This document shows, in pieces, positions 33,951 to 44,877 of a DNA stretch of 64,000 bases; positions within the stretch are counted from its first letter, which is position 1, and each line of letters opens with the position of its first letter. Under the pieces are notes generated by a model, which was not told the origin of the DNA, ran no database searches, and saw nothing but the letters and a program-made list of their open reading frames with translations. Made by a program: the position numbers and the translations under genes. Source of the DNA: Prosthecomicrobium pneumaticum (GTDB lineage Bacteria; Pseudomonadota; Alphaproteobacteria; Rhizobiales; Kaistiaceae); assembly GCF_014199915.1 (NCBI RefSeq), contig NZ_JACHOO010000004.1, positions 104,024-168,023 of the forward strand. The letters run 5' to 3'.

Positions 33951-34496
33951 ATGGCCAAGCTCGACATCATCACCCTGCCCGATCCGCTCCTCCGCCGCGT
34001 CAGCGAGAAGGTCGAGCGCGTCGACGACGATCTCCGCCGCTTCCTCGACGACATGCTGGAGACGATGTACGAGGCGCCCGGCATCGGCCTCGCCGCGATC
34101 CAGGTCGGCGTGCCGCGCCGCATCGTGACGATCGACGTCGCGACCCGCGAGGACGGCGAGAAGCGGCCGCTCTTCCTCATCAATCCGGAGATCGTCGCGG
34201 CGTCCGACGAGCCCTCCGTCTATGAGGAGGGGTGTCTGTCGATCCCCGACTACTACGCCGAGGTCGAGCGGCCGGCCGCGGTGACGGTGCGCTTCCTCGA
34301 CCGCGACGGAGCGCAGCAGGAAATCCGTGCGGAGGGCCTGCTCGCCACCTGCGTCCAGCACGAGGTCGACCACCTCGATGGCAAGCTGTTCATCGACCAT
34401 CTGTCGCGGCTGAAACGCGACATGGTCATCCGCAAGTTCACGAAGGCCGCGAAGACCGGGACGAAGCCGAGCTTCGACGGAAAGCGCGAGGACTGA
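33951..34496 (+). CDS. def: Peptide deformylase
   Basis: The 181-residue enzyme has all three deformylase motifs: [18 protein letters not shown] (metal-binding Cys) and QHEVDHLDG (metal-binding His pair and catalytic Glu). It removes the formyl group from the N-terminal methionine of new proteins. The ATG at 33951 is chosen because homology begins with [15 protein letters not shown]. Def and fmt normally adjoin; here an outer-membrane protein gene and a HlyC-like gene lie between them. Confidence 0.95.
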   Translation: MAKLDIITLPDPLLRRVSEKVERVDDDLRRFLDDMLETMYEAPGIGLAAIQVGVPRRIVTIDVATREDGEKRPLFLINPEIVAASDEPSVYEEGCLSIPDYYAEVERPAAVTVRFLDRDGAQQEIRAEGLLATCVQHEVDHLDGKLFIDHLSRLKRDMVIRKFTKAAKTGTKPSFDGKRED

Positions 34497-34575
34497 GCGT
34501 CGAGCGTCGCATCGACGGGCCCGGCGCGCCGTGATAGCTTGGTCGCTCCACTCGTTATTCTCGGGCGCGGCGGCC

Positions 34576-35520
34576 ATGAAGGCGACGGGTTTCAGCGTGC
34601 GCGCGACGGCGCTTCGTCGCCGGTTTCTCCATTCCGTGTCGGCCCTGGTCCTGGCGGGCCTGTCGGTCTCGCCCGTGTTCGCGCAGTCCGCCCCGGCGCC
34701 TTTTGAGCCGAGCACGACGGTGTCGTTCGAGGGCAGCGTGCTCTTCAACGAGGGTGGAACCGCGTTCGGCGGCGCGGAGGCACAGGCCTTTCTCGGCGAT
34801 CTCGCCCCGCTCGGCCCCGGCTCGGACGGGATGGGCTTTGGGCTTTCGATCGGCCGGACGATCGACCCCAGCTGGGACTGGCGGATCGGCGGGCATGTCG
34901 CCGCCCTCGGCGACGCGACGAGCCGCGATGTCGATGACGACGCCTTCGCCGAGAGCCGGTTCGACTTCCAGTATCTCGATGCCGAACTCGGTTATCGTCC
35001 GGAACTCGGCGCGCCCTTCGGCGGAAGGTTGTTCGCCGGCGGCCGGGTGCTGCACGCCGATTCGACGATCGCCTATGGCTATGACGATCCGGGCTCCGAC
35101 AAGATCGGCAATTATGGCGGCGACAGCGAGATCTGGGCCGCCGGCCCGCGGCTCGGCGCCGAGGCGAGCATCCCGCTCGGCGACACGCCCTTCTCGTTCA
35201 ACGTCTCGGCTGCCGGCTCGGCGCTCTTCACCGGCTCGGAGCAGAATTACGACTATCTGCGGATGAACGGGGCGAGCCTGGTGGGCAGCGGCAGCGCGTC
35301 CCGCAGCGTCGACAGCCCGCTCTGGAACGCCGAGGCCTCTGCGAGCCTCGCCTATCGTCTCGGCCCGGCGCTTTCGGTCGAGGTCGGCTATCGGGCGCAG
35401 CAGTGGTGGGACCTCGCGCCCTCGCTCGACGGCGCGACCGACGACGGCAGCGTGACGCTCGGCTCGGCCGATCTGCTCGTCCATTCCGGGTTCCTCCGCC
35501 TCACCGCCACGGTGCCGTGA
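34576..35520 (+). CDS. Outer-membrane beta-barrel protein, function unknown
   Basis: A 314-residue protein with a signal peptide (RRRFLHSVSALVLAGLSVSPVFAQ, cut near residue 37) and alternating hydrophobic strands rich in Gly, Tyr and Trp, ending in a short strand FLRLTATVP. It resembles Lpg1974-type pore-forming or related outer-membrane proteins in pattern only; I cannot name a family firmly. The ATG at 34576 is preferred to the GTG at 34531 because it places the signal peptide correctly. Its last 20 bp overlap the end of the convergent HlyC-like gene. Confidence 0.65.
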   Translation: MKATGFSVRATALRRRFLHSVSALVLAGLSVSPVFAQSAPAPFEPSTTVSFEGSVLFNEGGTAFGGAEAQAFLGDLAPLGPGSDGMGFGLSIGRTIDPSWDWRIGGHVAALGDATSRDVDDDAFAESRFDFQYLDAELGYRPELGAPFGGRLFAGGRVLHADSTIAYGYDDPGSDKIGNYGGDSEIWAAGPRLGAEASIPLGDTPFSFNVSAAGSALFTGSEQNYDYLRMNGASLVGSGSASRSVDSPLWNAEASASLAYRLGPALSVEVGYRAQQWWDLAPSLDGATDDGSVTLGSADLLVHSGFLRLTATVP

Positions 35521-35944
35521 CGCCGAGGGCGCCGAGGCGCTTCCGGCCGCTCGCATAGTGCCGCTTGTAGAAGATCCGCCGCTCACCCATGGCGCGGCGA
35601 AACGGGCCGATCAGAAGCGGCCTCGACTGCGGCCGTGCGACCCGGATGACGGTGAGGGCGATCGCGTCCGCCCGTTCGTGCGGCACCGGCCGCGGCTCGG
35701 CGAGATCGCCGGCGATCCAGGCCTCGCCCATCGTGCGCGTCACCATCAGCCAGCCGAGATAACCCGTCAGCCGGCCGTCCTCGACGAGCGCCAGGTGGCA
35801 GTTCTCGCCGAGCTGGTATTTGACCGCCGCCGCGAGCACGCCCGCCGCGTAGCGGGCGAAGGGCGGCTCCTGCGTCAGGAAGTCGATGACGAGGCCGAGG
35901 CTCTCATAGCCGGGCTTGAGGCGGTGGATCTGCGGCTCCGGCAT
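35501..35944 (-). CDS. HlyC/RtxC-like toxin-activating acyltransferase homologue (tentative)
   Basis: A 147-residue protein without signal or membrane helix. The segments [42 protein letters not shown] and [10 protein letters not shown] resemble the HlyC-type lysine acyltransferases that activate RTX toxins, which are themselves GNAT-like. The assignment is tentative and a plain GNAT acetyltransferase is an alternative. No RTX toxin gene is in the window. It is convergent with the outer-membrane protein gene and divergent from fmt. Confidence 0.5.
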   Translation of the reverse strand: MPEPQIHRLKPGYESLGLVIDFLTQEPPFARYAAGVLAAAVKYQLGENCHLALVEDGRLTGYLGWLMVTRTMGEAWIAGDLAEPRPVPHERADAIALTVIRVARPQSRPLLIGPFRRAMGERRIFYKRHYASGRKRLGALGVTAPWR

Positions 35945-36056
35945 GACGTTCGGGCGTGCCTCGCGGGGGACGGGAGAAGGCGAGCATCACGCCGAACGGC
36001 TTGACTCTCAAGCCGCGAGTGCCGATGTCGGTCGCTTCGCCGAGAGGGGATCGTCC

Positions 36057-36989
36057 TTGCCGCTGCGCATCGTCTTCATGGGTACGCCCGATTTCGCCGT
36101 GCCGACGCTCGTCGAGGCGATCGGCCAGGGGCACGAGGTCGTCGCGGCCTATACCCGCGCGCCGAAGCCCGCCGGGCGCGGCATGGCGGAGCGGAGATCG
36201 CCGGTGCACGAGACGGCGGAGCGCTTCGGCATTCCGGTCTTCACCCCGCGCAGCCTGAAAGATGCCGCGGCGCAGGCCGATTTCGCAGCGCTCGATGCCG
36301 ATGCCGCGGTGGTCGTCGCCTATGGCCTGATCCTGCCGCAGGCCGTGCTCGACGCGCCGCGCGAGGGCTGTTTCAACCTGCACGCCTCGCTCCTGCCGCG
36401 CTGGCGCGGCGCGGCGCCGATCAACCGGGCGATCATGGCGGGCGATGCCGAGACCGGCGTGATGGTGATGCGGATGGAGGCGGGGCTCGACACCGGCCCC
36501 GTGGCGATGGCCGAGCGGGTGCGGATCGGCGCCGACGAGACGGCCGGGGAACTGCACGACCGGCTCTCGCGGCTCGGCGCCGACCTGATGGCGCGGGCTC
36601 TGTCCGCGCTGTCGCGCGGCGCGCTCGCGACCGCGCCGCAGGCCGAGACGGGTGTCACCTACGCGGCGAAGATCGACAAGGCCGAAACGCGGATCGACTG
36701 GACCCGGCCGGCCGCGGCGGTGCACGACCACATCCGGGGACTGTCGCCCTTTCCCGGCGCCTGGTGCGAGATGACGCTCGCCGGCCGGAGCGAGCGCGTC
36801 AAGGTGCTGCGCTCGACGCGGGCCGCGGGCGCCGGTGCCCCGGGTGATCTGCTCGACGACCGGCTCACCGTCGCCTGCGGCGAGGGGGCCGTGCGGCTCG
36901 TCGAACTGCAGCGGGCAGGCGGCAAGCCGATGCGCGCCGAAGATTTTCTGCGCGGCGCGGCGATTTCGGAAGGAGCCGTGCTCGGCTGA
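36057..36989 (+). CDS. fmt: Methionyl-tRNA formyltransferase
   Basis: The 310-residue enzyme starts [20 protein letters not shown] and has the catalytic loop [21 protein letters not shown] with its His and the downstream DTGPV. It formylates the initiator Met-tRNA using 10-formyl-THF. The start is TTG at 36057: GAGGGGA lies 6-7 nt upstream, and longer in-frame starts would add unrelated residues. It works with def upstream; truA follows after the convergent small oxidase-fold gene. Confidence 0.94.
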   Translation: MPLRIVFMGTPDFAVPTLVEAIGQGHEVVAAYTRAPKPAGRGMAERRSPVHETAERFGIPVFTPRSLKDAAAQADFAALDADAAVVVAYGLILPQAVLDAPREGCFNLHASLLPRWRGAAPINRAIMAGDAETGVMVMRMEAGLDTGPVAMAERVRIGADETAGELHDRLSRLGADLMARALSALSRGALATAPQAETGVTYAAKIDKAETRIDWTRPAAAVHDHIRGLSPFPGAWCEMTLAGRSERVKVLRSTRAAGAGAPGDLLDDRLTVACGEGAVRLVELQRAGGKPMRAEDFLRGAAISEGAVLG

Positions 36990-36992
36990 GGC

Positions 36993-37475
36993 TCAGGCGG
37001 CGGCAGGCCGCCCGGCTTCGGCGTCGAGGGTGACGAGATCGCTGTGACCGAAGCCCTTCGAATAGTCGAGGACGGAGACGATGACGGGCACCGCCTTCAT
37101 CGTCGCGACGACGGAGAAATCGAAATCGCCCTGATGCGCGACATATTCCGGATATTTGGCGCCGAGCAGGGCGAAGGCGCGGCCGATCTCGGCCGGGTCG
37201 GTGACGGGCCGGACATGCGCCGCCATCGAGAGGCCGGTGATCGCGAGCGGGTTCGCGACGTCGTGGTCGATGGTCAGCGAGACGCGGTCGTCGCGGGCGA
37301 TATTGGCCGCCTTCTGGCTCTCCCGTCCGACGAAGAAATAGAGCGCATCGACCCCGTCATGGGCATAGCCGACGGTGGTCGCCTGCGGCCAGCCGTCCGG
37401 CCGCAGGGTGGCGATGGTCATGATCCGGTTCGCTTCGAGGATTTCGAGCATCTTGGCGCGGAGTTCGTCCTGCAT
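36993..37475 (-). CDS. PNPOx-fold (split-barrel) flavin-binding family protein
   Basis: A 160-residue split-barrel protein: MTIATLRPDGWPQATTVGYAHDG near residue 19, LYFFVGRESQKAANIARDDRVSLTID near 45. It belongs to the pyridoxamine 5'-phosphate oxidase-like superfamily, whose members bind FMN, F420 or heme. The substrate is unknown and it is not a PdxH, since it lacks the substrate-binding C-terminus. The ATG at 37473-37475 has GGGAGA upstream. It lies antisense between fmt and truA. Confidence 0.8.
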   Translation of the reverse strand: MQDELRAKMLEILEANRIMTIATLRPDGWPQATTVGYAHDGVDALYFFVGRESQKAANIARDDRVSLTIDHDVANPLAITGLSMAAHVRPVTDPAEIGRAFALLGAKYPEYVAHQGDFDFSVVATMKAVPVIVSVLDYSKGFGHSDLVTLDAEAGRPAAA

Positions 37476-37567
37476 CGTCGTCTCCCCTTCCCGCCGACGA
37501 ACGGCCCGGCGGTGCTTCGCGGCAGGAGAGCAGGCAGGCCGCCCGCACACCTTGACGAGGATCAACC

Positions 37568-38353
37568 ATGCCGCGCTATCGCCTGACGGTCGAATATGAC
37601 GGCCGGCCCTATGTCGGCTGGCAGGCGCAGGCGAATGGCCGTTCCGTGCAGCAGGCGATCGAGGAGGCGATCCTCCGCTTCTCGGGCGAGACGGTGCGCA
37701 TCCGCGGCGCAGGGCGCACCGACGCCGGCGTGCACGCGATCGGCCAGGTCTGCCATCTCGATCTCGCCCGGCCCTTCGCGGCGCAGAAGATCCGCGAGGC
37801 GATGAACGCGCAGTTGCGGCCGGAGCCGATCGCCATCCTCGAGGCCGAAGCGGTCGACGAGGGCTTCGACGCGCGCTTCTCCGCCGCGGCGCGGCACTAT
37901 CTCTATCGCATCCTCGACCGCCGGGCACCGCCGGCGCTCGATCTCGGCCGGGTCTGGCACGTGCCGCGCCGGCTCGACACCGAGGCGATGCACGCGGCCG
38001 CGCAGGCGCTCGTCGGCAAGCACGATTTCACCACCTTCCGCGCCTCGGAATGCCAGGCGCAGAGCCCGGTGAAGACGCTGACCGCGATCGCCGTTTCGCG
38101 GCAGGGCGACGAGGTGGCGGTGACGGTCTCGGCCCGGTCCTTCCTGCACAACCAGGTCCGCTCGATGGTCGGCTCGCTGAAGAAGGTCGGCGAGGGGCGC
38201 TGGCCGGTCGAGGCGATCGGCGCCGCGCTCGCCGCGCGCGACCGCGCGCGCTGCGGCCCGGTCGCGCCGCCGGACGGGCTCTATCTGGTGCGGGTCGATT
38301 ACCGCTCAGACGCCGAACAGCCGGTCCGTGACGAGGACGACGAAGAGGCTTGA
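37568..38353 (+). CDS. truA: tRNA pseudouridine(38-40) synthase
   Basis: The 261-residue TruA has the catalytic Asp in [19 protein letters not shown] (about residues 47-65), the start [18 protein letters not shown], and [14 protein letters not shown] near residue 190. It isomerises uridines 38-40 in the anticodon arm. The last 48 bp overlap the end of the convergent membrane-protein gene, which is unusual for a housekeeping gene. Confidence 0.95.
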   Translation: MPRYRLTVEYDGRPYVGWQAQANGRSVQQAIEEAILRFSGETVRIRGAGRTDAGVHAIGQVCHLDLARPFAAQKIREAMNAQLRPEPIAILEAEAVDEGFDARFSAAARHYLYRILDRRAPPALDLGRVWHVPRRLDTEAMHAAAQALVGKHDFTTFRASECQAQSPVKTLTAIAVSRQGDEVAVTVSARSFLHNQVRSMVGSLKKVGEGRWPVEAIGAALAARDRARCGPVAPPDGLYLVRVDYRSDAEQPVRDEDDEEA

Positions 38354-38887
38354 CAGATATTCGATGCCGGCAAGGCCGAGCGCCGGGCCGAGCGGCCAGC
38401 CGAGCGCGGTGCGCGCCAGTTCGACCTGGAAGCGCAGCGCCATGATCAGGACGCCCAGCTGGAGGAGCGTGGAGAGGCCGAGCGGCAGGATGCCCCAGCC
38501 GGTCAGCACCATCAGGCCCGCCATCGGCAGCAGGATGAGCACGCCGCCCCAGTTGCGCACGACGATGTAGGCCGAATAGCCGGCCTCGATCTTGAGCGGC
38601 CGGGCGGCGAGGGCGAGCAGCACCGGCATGAAGGCGATGTCGATCAGAAAGCCGGCGCCGCGCGCCGCATAGAAGGGCGCGCCGACGACGAGGAGCGGAT
38701 CGGCCGCGATCCGCATCCGCTCTTCGAAGAGGATGATCAGGAGATAGGTCGGCGCCGTGAAGAGAACTGCCCCAAAGGATCGCCAGAACCCTTCTGCGGA
38801 AACGTCGAAGGCCGAAAGGGCCGCGCGGTCGCCGAGGAAGATCCGCCAGGCGCCGGCGAGCGCGCGCGCCGTCGCCTCGGTGATCAT
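38306..38887 (-). CDS. Membrane protein of unknown function
   Basis: A 193-residue protein with about five hydrophobic segments, such as [50 protein letters not shown] and [14 protein letters not shown] do not recognise a named family; genes of this kind are found between dapE and truA in several Hyphomicrobiales. Its start overlaps the dapE stop by 4 bp, so it is translated with dapE, and its end overlaps truA by 48 bp on the other strand. Confidence 0.7.
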   Translation of the reverse strand: MITEATARALAGAWRIFLGDRAALSAFDVSAEGFWRSFGAVLFTAPTYLLIILFEERMRIAADPLLVVGAPFYAARGAGFLIDIAFMPVLLALAARPLKIEAGYSAYIVVRNWGGVLILLPMAGLMVLTGWGILPLGLSTLLQLGVLIMALRFQVELARTALGWPLGPALGLAGIEYLSSLFVVLVTDRLFGV

Positions 38888-40047
38888 GCGGCGAAATAGA
38901 GATCGAGGAAGCGGCGATAGATCGCGGTGAGCGCTTCGAGATCGGCGATCGCGGCGCGCTCGTCGACCTGGTGCATGGTCTTGCCGACGAGGCCGAATTC
39001 GACCACCGGGCAGTAATCCTTGATGAAGCGCGCATCCGACGTGCCGCCGGAGGTGGAGAGCGCCGGCGTGCGGCCGGTCACGGCGGCGATCGCCGCGGAG
39101 AGCGTGCCGATCAGCGCCTCGGAGCGGGTGAGGAAGGCCTCGCTCGACGGCGTCTCGAGCTCGAGTTCATAGCTGATCTCGCCGGCGGCGGCTTCGGCGA
39201 GCCGGCTGTCGAGCCAGGCGGCGAGGAGGTCGCGCGTCCACAGCGCGTTGAAGCGGATGTTGAAGCGGGCGCGCGCCTCCGCCGGGATGACGTTCCAGGC
39301 CGGGCTCGGCACGGCGAGATCGACGATCTCGAGATTGGAGGGGTCGAAATCCTCCGTGCCCGCATCGAGCGCTTCGGCGGTCAGCCGCCGCACCAGCTTC
39401 ACGAGCTTCGGCACCGGATTGTCGGCGAGATGGGGATAGGCGACATGGCCCTGCCGGCCGTGGACGGTCAGCGTGCCCGACAGCGAGCCGCGGCGGCCGA
39501 TCTTGATCGCGTCGCCGAGCGCGACCGGATTGGTCGGCTCGCCGACGATCGCCGCGTCGAAGCGGTGGCCGCGCTCGGTCGCGAAAGCGAGCAGCTTGAC
39601 CGTGCCGTTCACCGCCGGGCCCTCCTCGTCGCCGGTGACGAGCAGCGAGATCGTGCCGGGCGCTCCGCCGCGCGCGGCGAGGAAATCGGTGACGGCGGCG
39701 ACGAAGGCGGCGATGCCGCCCTTCATGTCGACCGCGCCGCGGCCCCAGACATGGCCGTCATGCACCGCGCCGGAGAAGGGCGGCTGCGCCCAATGCGTCA
39801 TATCGCCGGGCGGCACCACGTCGGTGTGGCCGGCGAAGACGAAATGCGGCGCTCCGGAGCCGATGGTGGCGAAGAGGTTCTCGACCGGCGGCGTGCCGGC
39901 TTCGGAAAAGACCGGCCGCTCGACCCGGAAGCCGGCGCGCGTCAGCACGTCGTCGAGGAGCGCGAGGGCGCCGCCCTCGGCCGGCGTCACCGACGGGCAG
40001 CGGATCAGATCGGCGAGCAGGGTGGTCGCGTCGAGGCGCTCGGACAC
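38884..40047 (-). CDS. dapE: Succinyl-diaminopimelate desuccinylase
   Basis: A 387-residue M20 metallopeptidase. It has FVFAGHTDVVPPGD (metal His and catalytic Asp), GRGAVDMKGG (bridging Asp), LVTGDEEGPAVNGT (catalytic Glu pair) and a C-terminal GLVGKTMHQVDE (metal His). It hydrolyses N-succinyl-LL-diaminopimelate in the lysine/peptidoglycan pathway. Its pathway partner dapD is 16 kb away at 56156, on the same strand, with a carbohydrate block in between. Confidence 0.95.
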   Translation of the reverse strand: MSERLDATTLLADLIRCPSVTPAEGGALALLDDVLTRAGFRVERPVFSEAGTPPVENLFATIGSGAPHFVFAGHTDVVPPGDMTHWAQPPFSGAVHDGHVWGRGAVDMKGGIAAFVAAVTDFLAARGGAPGTISLLVTGDEEGPAVNGTVKLLAFATERGHRFDAAIVGEPTNPVALGDAIKIGRRGSLSGTLTVHGRQGHVAYPHLADNPVPKLVKLVRRLTAEALDAGTEDFDPSNLEIVDLAVPSPAWNVIPAEARARFNIRFNALWTRDLLAAWLDSRLAEAAAGEISYELELETPSSEAFLTRSEALIGTLSAAIAAVTGRTPALSTSGGTSDARFIKDYCPVVEFGLVGKTMHQVDERAAIADLEALTAIYRRFLDLYFAA

Positions 40048-40145
40048 AGCGGGGGCACTCCGGCCGGGGGACGCCGACCGGTCTAGCCGCTCGGGCGGCG
40101 GAGCGTCAATGCGGCGTCGGAACGGCGCCGCGCGCGGCCGCCGGC

Positions 40146-41261
<1,116 letters not shown>

Positions 41262-41265
41262 CGCT

Positions 41266-42927
41266 TCACCCTCCCTCGCCGCCCGCGGCGATCAGCCCGA
41301 AAAACGCATCCCGCGGCGCGAGCCGCACCGACCGCCCGTCGAGCCGGGCGCCGAAGGCGAGGCCGGAGAGGGGCGTCACCGCATAGCCCGCCGGCAGGTC
41401 GAAGGCGGCCGGCGCGGTGCCGAGATTGAAGAGGCAGAGCATGCGCTCGCCGTCCGTCGTCCGCTCGAGCGCCAGCACGTCGCCGGCGATGTCGTGGAAA
41501 CGGATCGCGCCGCGGTCGAGCGCCGGATGCGCATGGCGGAAGGCGATCATCCGCCGGTAATGTTCGAGCACCGAATTCGCGTCGCCCGACTGCCGGTTGG
41601 CGGCGCGCGCGATGTGCTCCGGCGAGACCGGCAGCCAGGGCCGCCCGGCCGAGAAGCCGCCCGCCGGCGCGTTCGATTCCCACACCATCGGCGTGCGGCA
41701 ACCGTCGCGGCCCTTATATTCCGGCCAGAAGCGGATGCCGTAGGGGTCCTGCAGATCCTCATAGGCGACGTCGGCCTCGAGCAGGCCGAGCTCCTCGCCC
41801 TGGTAGAGGCAGACCGAGCCGCGCAGCGACAGAAGGATCGCAACGGCGAGCTTCGCCACCGGCTCGGCGTCCTCCCGGCTCGTCGACCAGCGGGTGACGT
41901 GGCGCACGATGTCGTGGTTCGAGAAGGCCCAGCACGGCCAGCCGTCGCCGACGATCGATTCGAAGGCTTCCGAACGGGTGCGGAAATGCTCGGCGGTGAA
42001 GATCGGCGACAGGAAGTCGAAGGTGTAGCACATGTGCAGCTTGTCGCCGCCGGACGTATAGGCCGCCATGGTGTGCAGCGAGCGCGGCCCGTCGCCGATC
42101 TCGCCGACCGTGGTCTGGTCCGGATAACGGTCGAGCAGGGCGCGCAGCTTCTTCAGGAATTCGAGGTTCTCGGGCTGCGACTTGTCGTGCAGGTGGTCCT
42201 GCCAGTTATAGGGATTGACCGCCGGCGCCTCGGGCGAATTGCGGTCGCGCATCGCGGCGGGCGGGTTGTCCTCGAGCCCCTGCGAATGGACGTAGAAGTT
42301 CACCGTATCGAGGCGGAAGCCGTCGACGCCCCGCTTCAGCCAGAACTCGACCGTCTCGAGCAGCGCGTCCTGCACGGCGGGGGTGTGGAAGTTGAGATCG
42401 GGCTGCGAGGTCAGGAAGTTGTGCAGATAGTACTGGCAGCGCGTCGTGTCCCATTCCCAGGCCGAGCCGCCGAAGATCGACAGCCAGTTGTTCGGCGGCG
42501 TGCCGTCGGGCTTCGCATCGGCCCAGACATACCAGTCGGCCTTGGCGTTGTCCTTGGAGGAGCGGCTTTCCTTGAACCAGGCGTGCTGGTCGGAGGTGTG
42601 CGACAGCACCTGGTCGATCATCACCCGGATGCCGAGCCCGTGCGCCTTCTCGATCAGCCGGTCGAAATCCTCGAGCGTGCCGAAGATCGGGTCGACGGCG
42701 CAGTAATCCGAGACGTCGTAGCCGAAATCCTTCATCGGCGACCTGAAGAAGGGCGAGATCCAGATCGCGTCGACGCCGAGCGACGCGACGTAATCGAGCC
42801 GCTCGGTGATGCCGGCGAGGTCGCCGACGCCGTCGCCATTGGTATCCTGAAACGAGCGCGGATAGATCTGGTAGATCACCGCGCCCCGCCACCAGTCCGG
42901 ATCGGCGACGAGATGGGTCGAGGCCAT
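41266..42927 (-). CDS. aglA: Alpha-glucosidase (glycoside hydrolase family 13)
   Basis: A 553-residue GH13 enzyme. Region motifs are VMIDQVLSHTS, DGFRLDTVNFY (nucleophile Asp), TVGEIGDG (acid/base Glu) and WAFSNHDIVRH (third Asp with His). There is no signal peptide, so it acts on imported sugars such as maltose, sucrose or trehalose-like alpha-glucosides. The order E-F-G-A-K equals the rhizobial agl operon. It starts 7 bp after the aglG stop. Confidence 0.92.
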   Translation of the reverse strand: MASTHLVADPDWWRGAVIYQIYPRSFQDTNGDGVGDLAGITERLDYVASLGVDAIWISPFFRSPMKDFGYDVSDYCAVDPIFGTLEDFDRLIEKAHGLGIRVMIDQVLSHTSDQHAWFKESRSSKDNAKADWYVWADAKPDGTPPNNWLSIFGGSAWEWDTTRCQYYLHNFLTSQPDLNFHTPAVQDALLETVEFWLKRGVDGFRLDTVNFYVHSQGLEDNPPAAMRDRNSPEAPAVNPYNWQDHLHDKSQPENLEFLKKLRALLDRYPDQTTVGEIGDGPRSLHTMAAYTSGGDKLHMCYTFDFLSPIFTAEHFRTRSEAFESIVGDGWPCWAFSNHDIVRHVTRWSTSREDAEPVAKLAVAILLSLRGSVCLYQGEELGLLEADVAYEDLQDPYGIRFWPEYKGRDGCRTPMVWESNAPAGGFSAGRPWLPVSPEHIARAANRQSGDANSVLEHYRRMIAFRHAHPALDRGAIRFHDIAGDVLALERTTDGERMLCLFNLGTAPAAFDLPAGYAVTPLSGLAFGARLDGRSVRLAPRDAFFGLIAAGGEGG

Positions 42928-42934
42928 AGGAAGA

Positions 42935-43758
<824 letters not shown>

Positions 43759-43759
<1 letters not shown>

Positions 43760-44742
43760 CAGCGTCCCCCCTCGAAATTCACCCGGCCGACGACGACATA
43801 GACGATGGTGATCACCGCGATGATCAGGAAGAGCATGGTCGAGGCGGCGGAGCCATAGGCGAATTTGTCGAAGTCGAAGAGATTCTCGCGCGCCAGCACC
43901 GACATCGTCTTCGTCTGCGCGTTGTTCGGCGTCAGCACATAGATGAGGTCGAAGATCCGGAGCGCATCGAGCATGCGGAAGATCACCGCCACCATGAGCG
44001 CCGGACGCACCAGCGGCAGCGTCACCTTCCAGAACACCTTGATCGGGTGAACGCCGTCGATCTTCGCCGCCTCATAGATGTCGCCCGGGATCATCTGCAG
44101 GCCGGCAAGGATCAAAAGCGCCATGAACGGCGTCGTCTTCCAGACGTCGACGATCAGCACGGCGATCATGGCGGTGTCCGGGGAGGCGGTCCAGGCGATC
44201 TTCTGCGAGATCAGGCCGAGATTGAGCGCGATCTCGTTGATGATGCCGAACTGGTCGTTGAGCATCCACTGCCACATCTTGGCCGAGACGATGGTCGGGA
44301 TGGCCCAGGGGATCAGGATGGCGGCGCGCACGAGGGCCCGGCCGCGGAAATTGGCGTTGAGCACCAGCGCGACGATCATGCCGAACACGGTCTCGAAGGC
44401 GACCGACAGGACGGCGAAGCGGATCGTGTTCCACACCGCGGCCCACCAGGCGGGATCGGCGAGCAGGCCGCGATAGAGCACCCGGCCGCTCGAGAGCGTG
44501 CGGATCTGCAGGTAGTTGTCGAAGCCGATCCATTCGGCGCCCGACAGATTGTTGAGCGAGGCGTTCGTAAAGGAGAAGTAGATCGTGCGCACCAGCGGCC
44601 AGCCGGCGACGATGGCGAGCGCGATCAGCATCGGCGCGAGAAACATCCAGGCGGCGCGCAGGCGCTGGCGCTGAAGGTCGGAGCGGCCGGTCAAATCGGC
44701 GGCCGCGGCGCCGCTCGGGCCGGACATCGGAACTGTCGTCAT
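43759..44742 (-). CDS. aglF: Alpha-glucoside ABC transporter permease
   Basis: A 327-residue MalF-type permease with a 40-residue cytoplasmic tail, six helices and the EAA loop YEAAKIDGVHPIKVFWKVTLPLVRPA near residue 235. The ATG at 44740-44742 is chosen over a longer frame because the extra 30 residues are arginine/proline-rich shadow. A strong hairpin lies upstream, between it and aglE. Confidence 0.91.
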
Positions 44743-44840
44743 GTCACCGTCTCGCGGGGTTCGGCTCGACCGAGGGGTTCGGCCGGGCGGCGGCGCTTCA
44801 GCGAGCGTGCGGCGAAATCGCCCCGCCGGCAAGAAGGGAC

Positions 44841-44864
44841 GGGGGGCGGCATCGGCCGCCCCCC
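44841..44864 (-). terminator. Perfect 10-bp GC stem-loop in the aglE-aglF gap
   Basis: GGGGGGCGGC and GCCGCCCCCC pair perfectly around a 4-nt loop, 14 bp past the aglE stop. There is no T-run after it. In operons of this kind such a hairpin usually protects the upstream binding-protein message, so that the binding protein is made in excess, and lets only part of transcription continue into the permeases. Confidence 0.65.
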
Positions 44865-44877
44865 GGGGAAACGGGGC

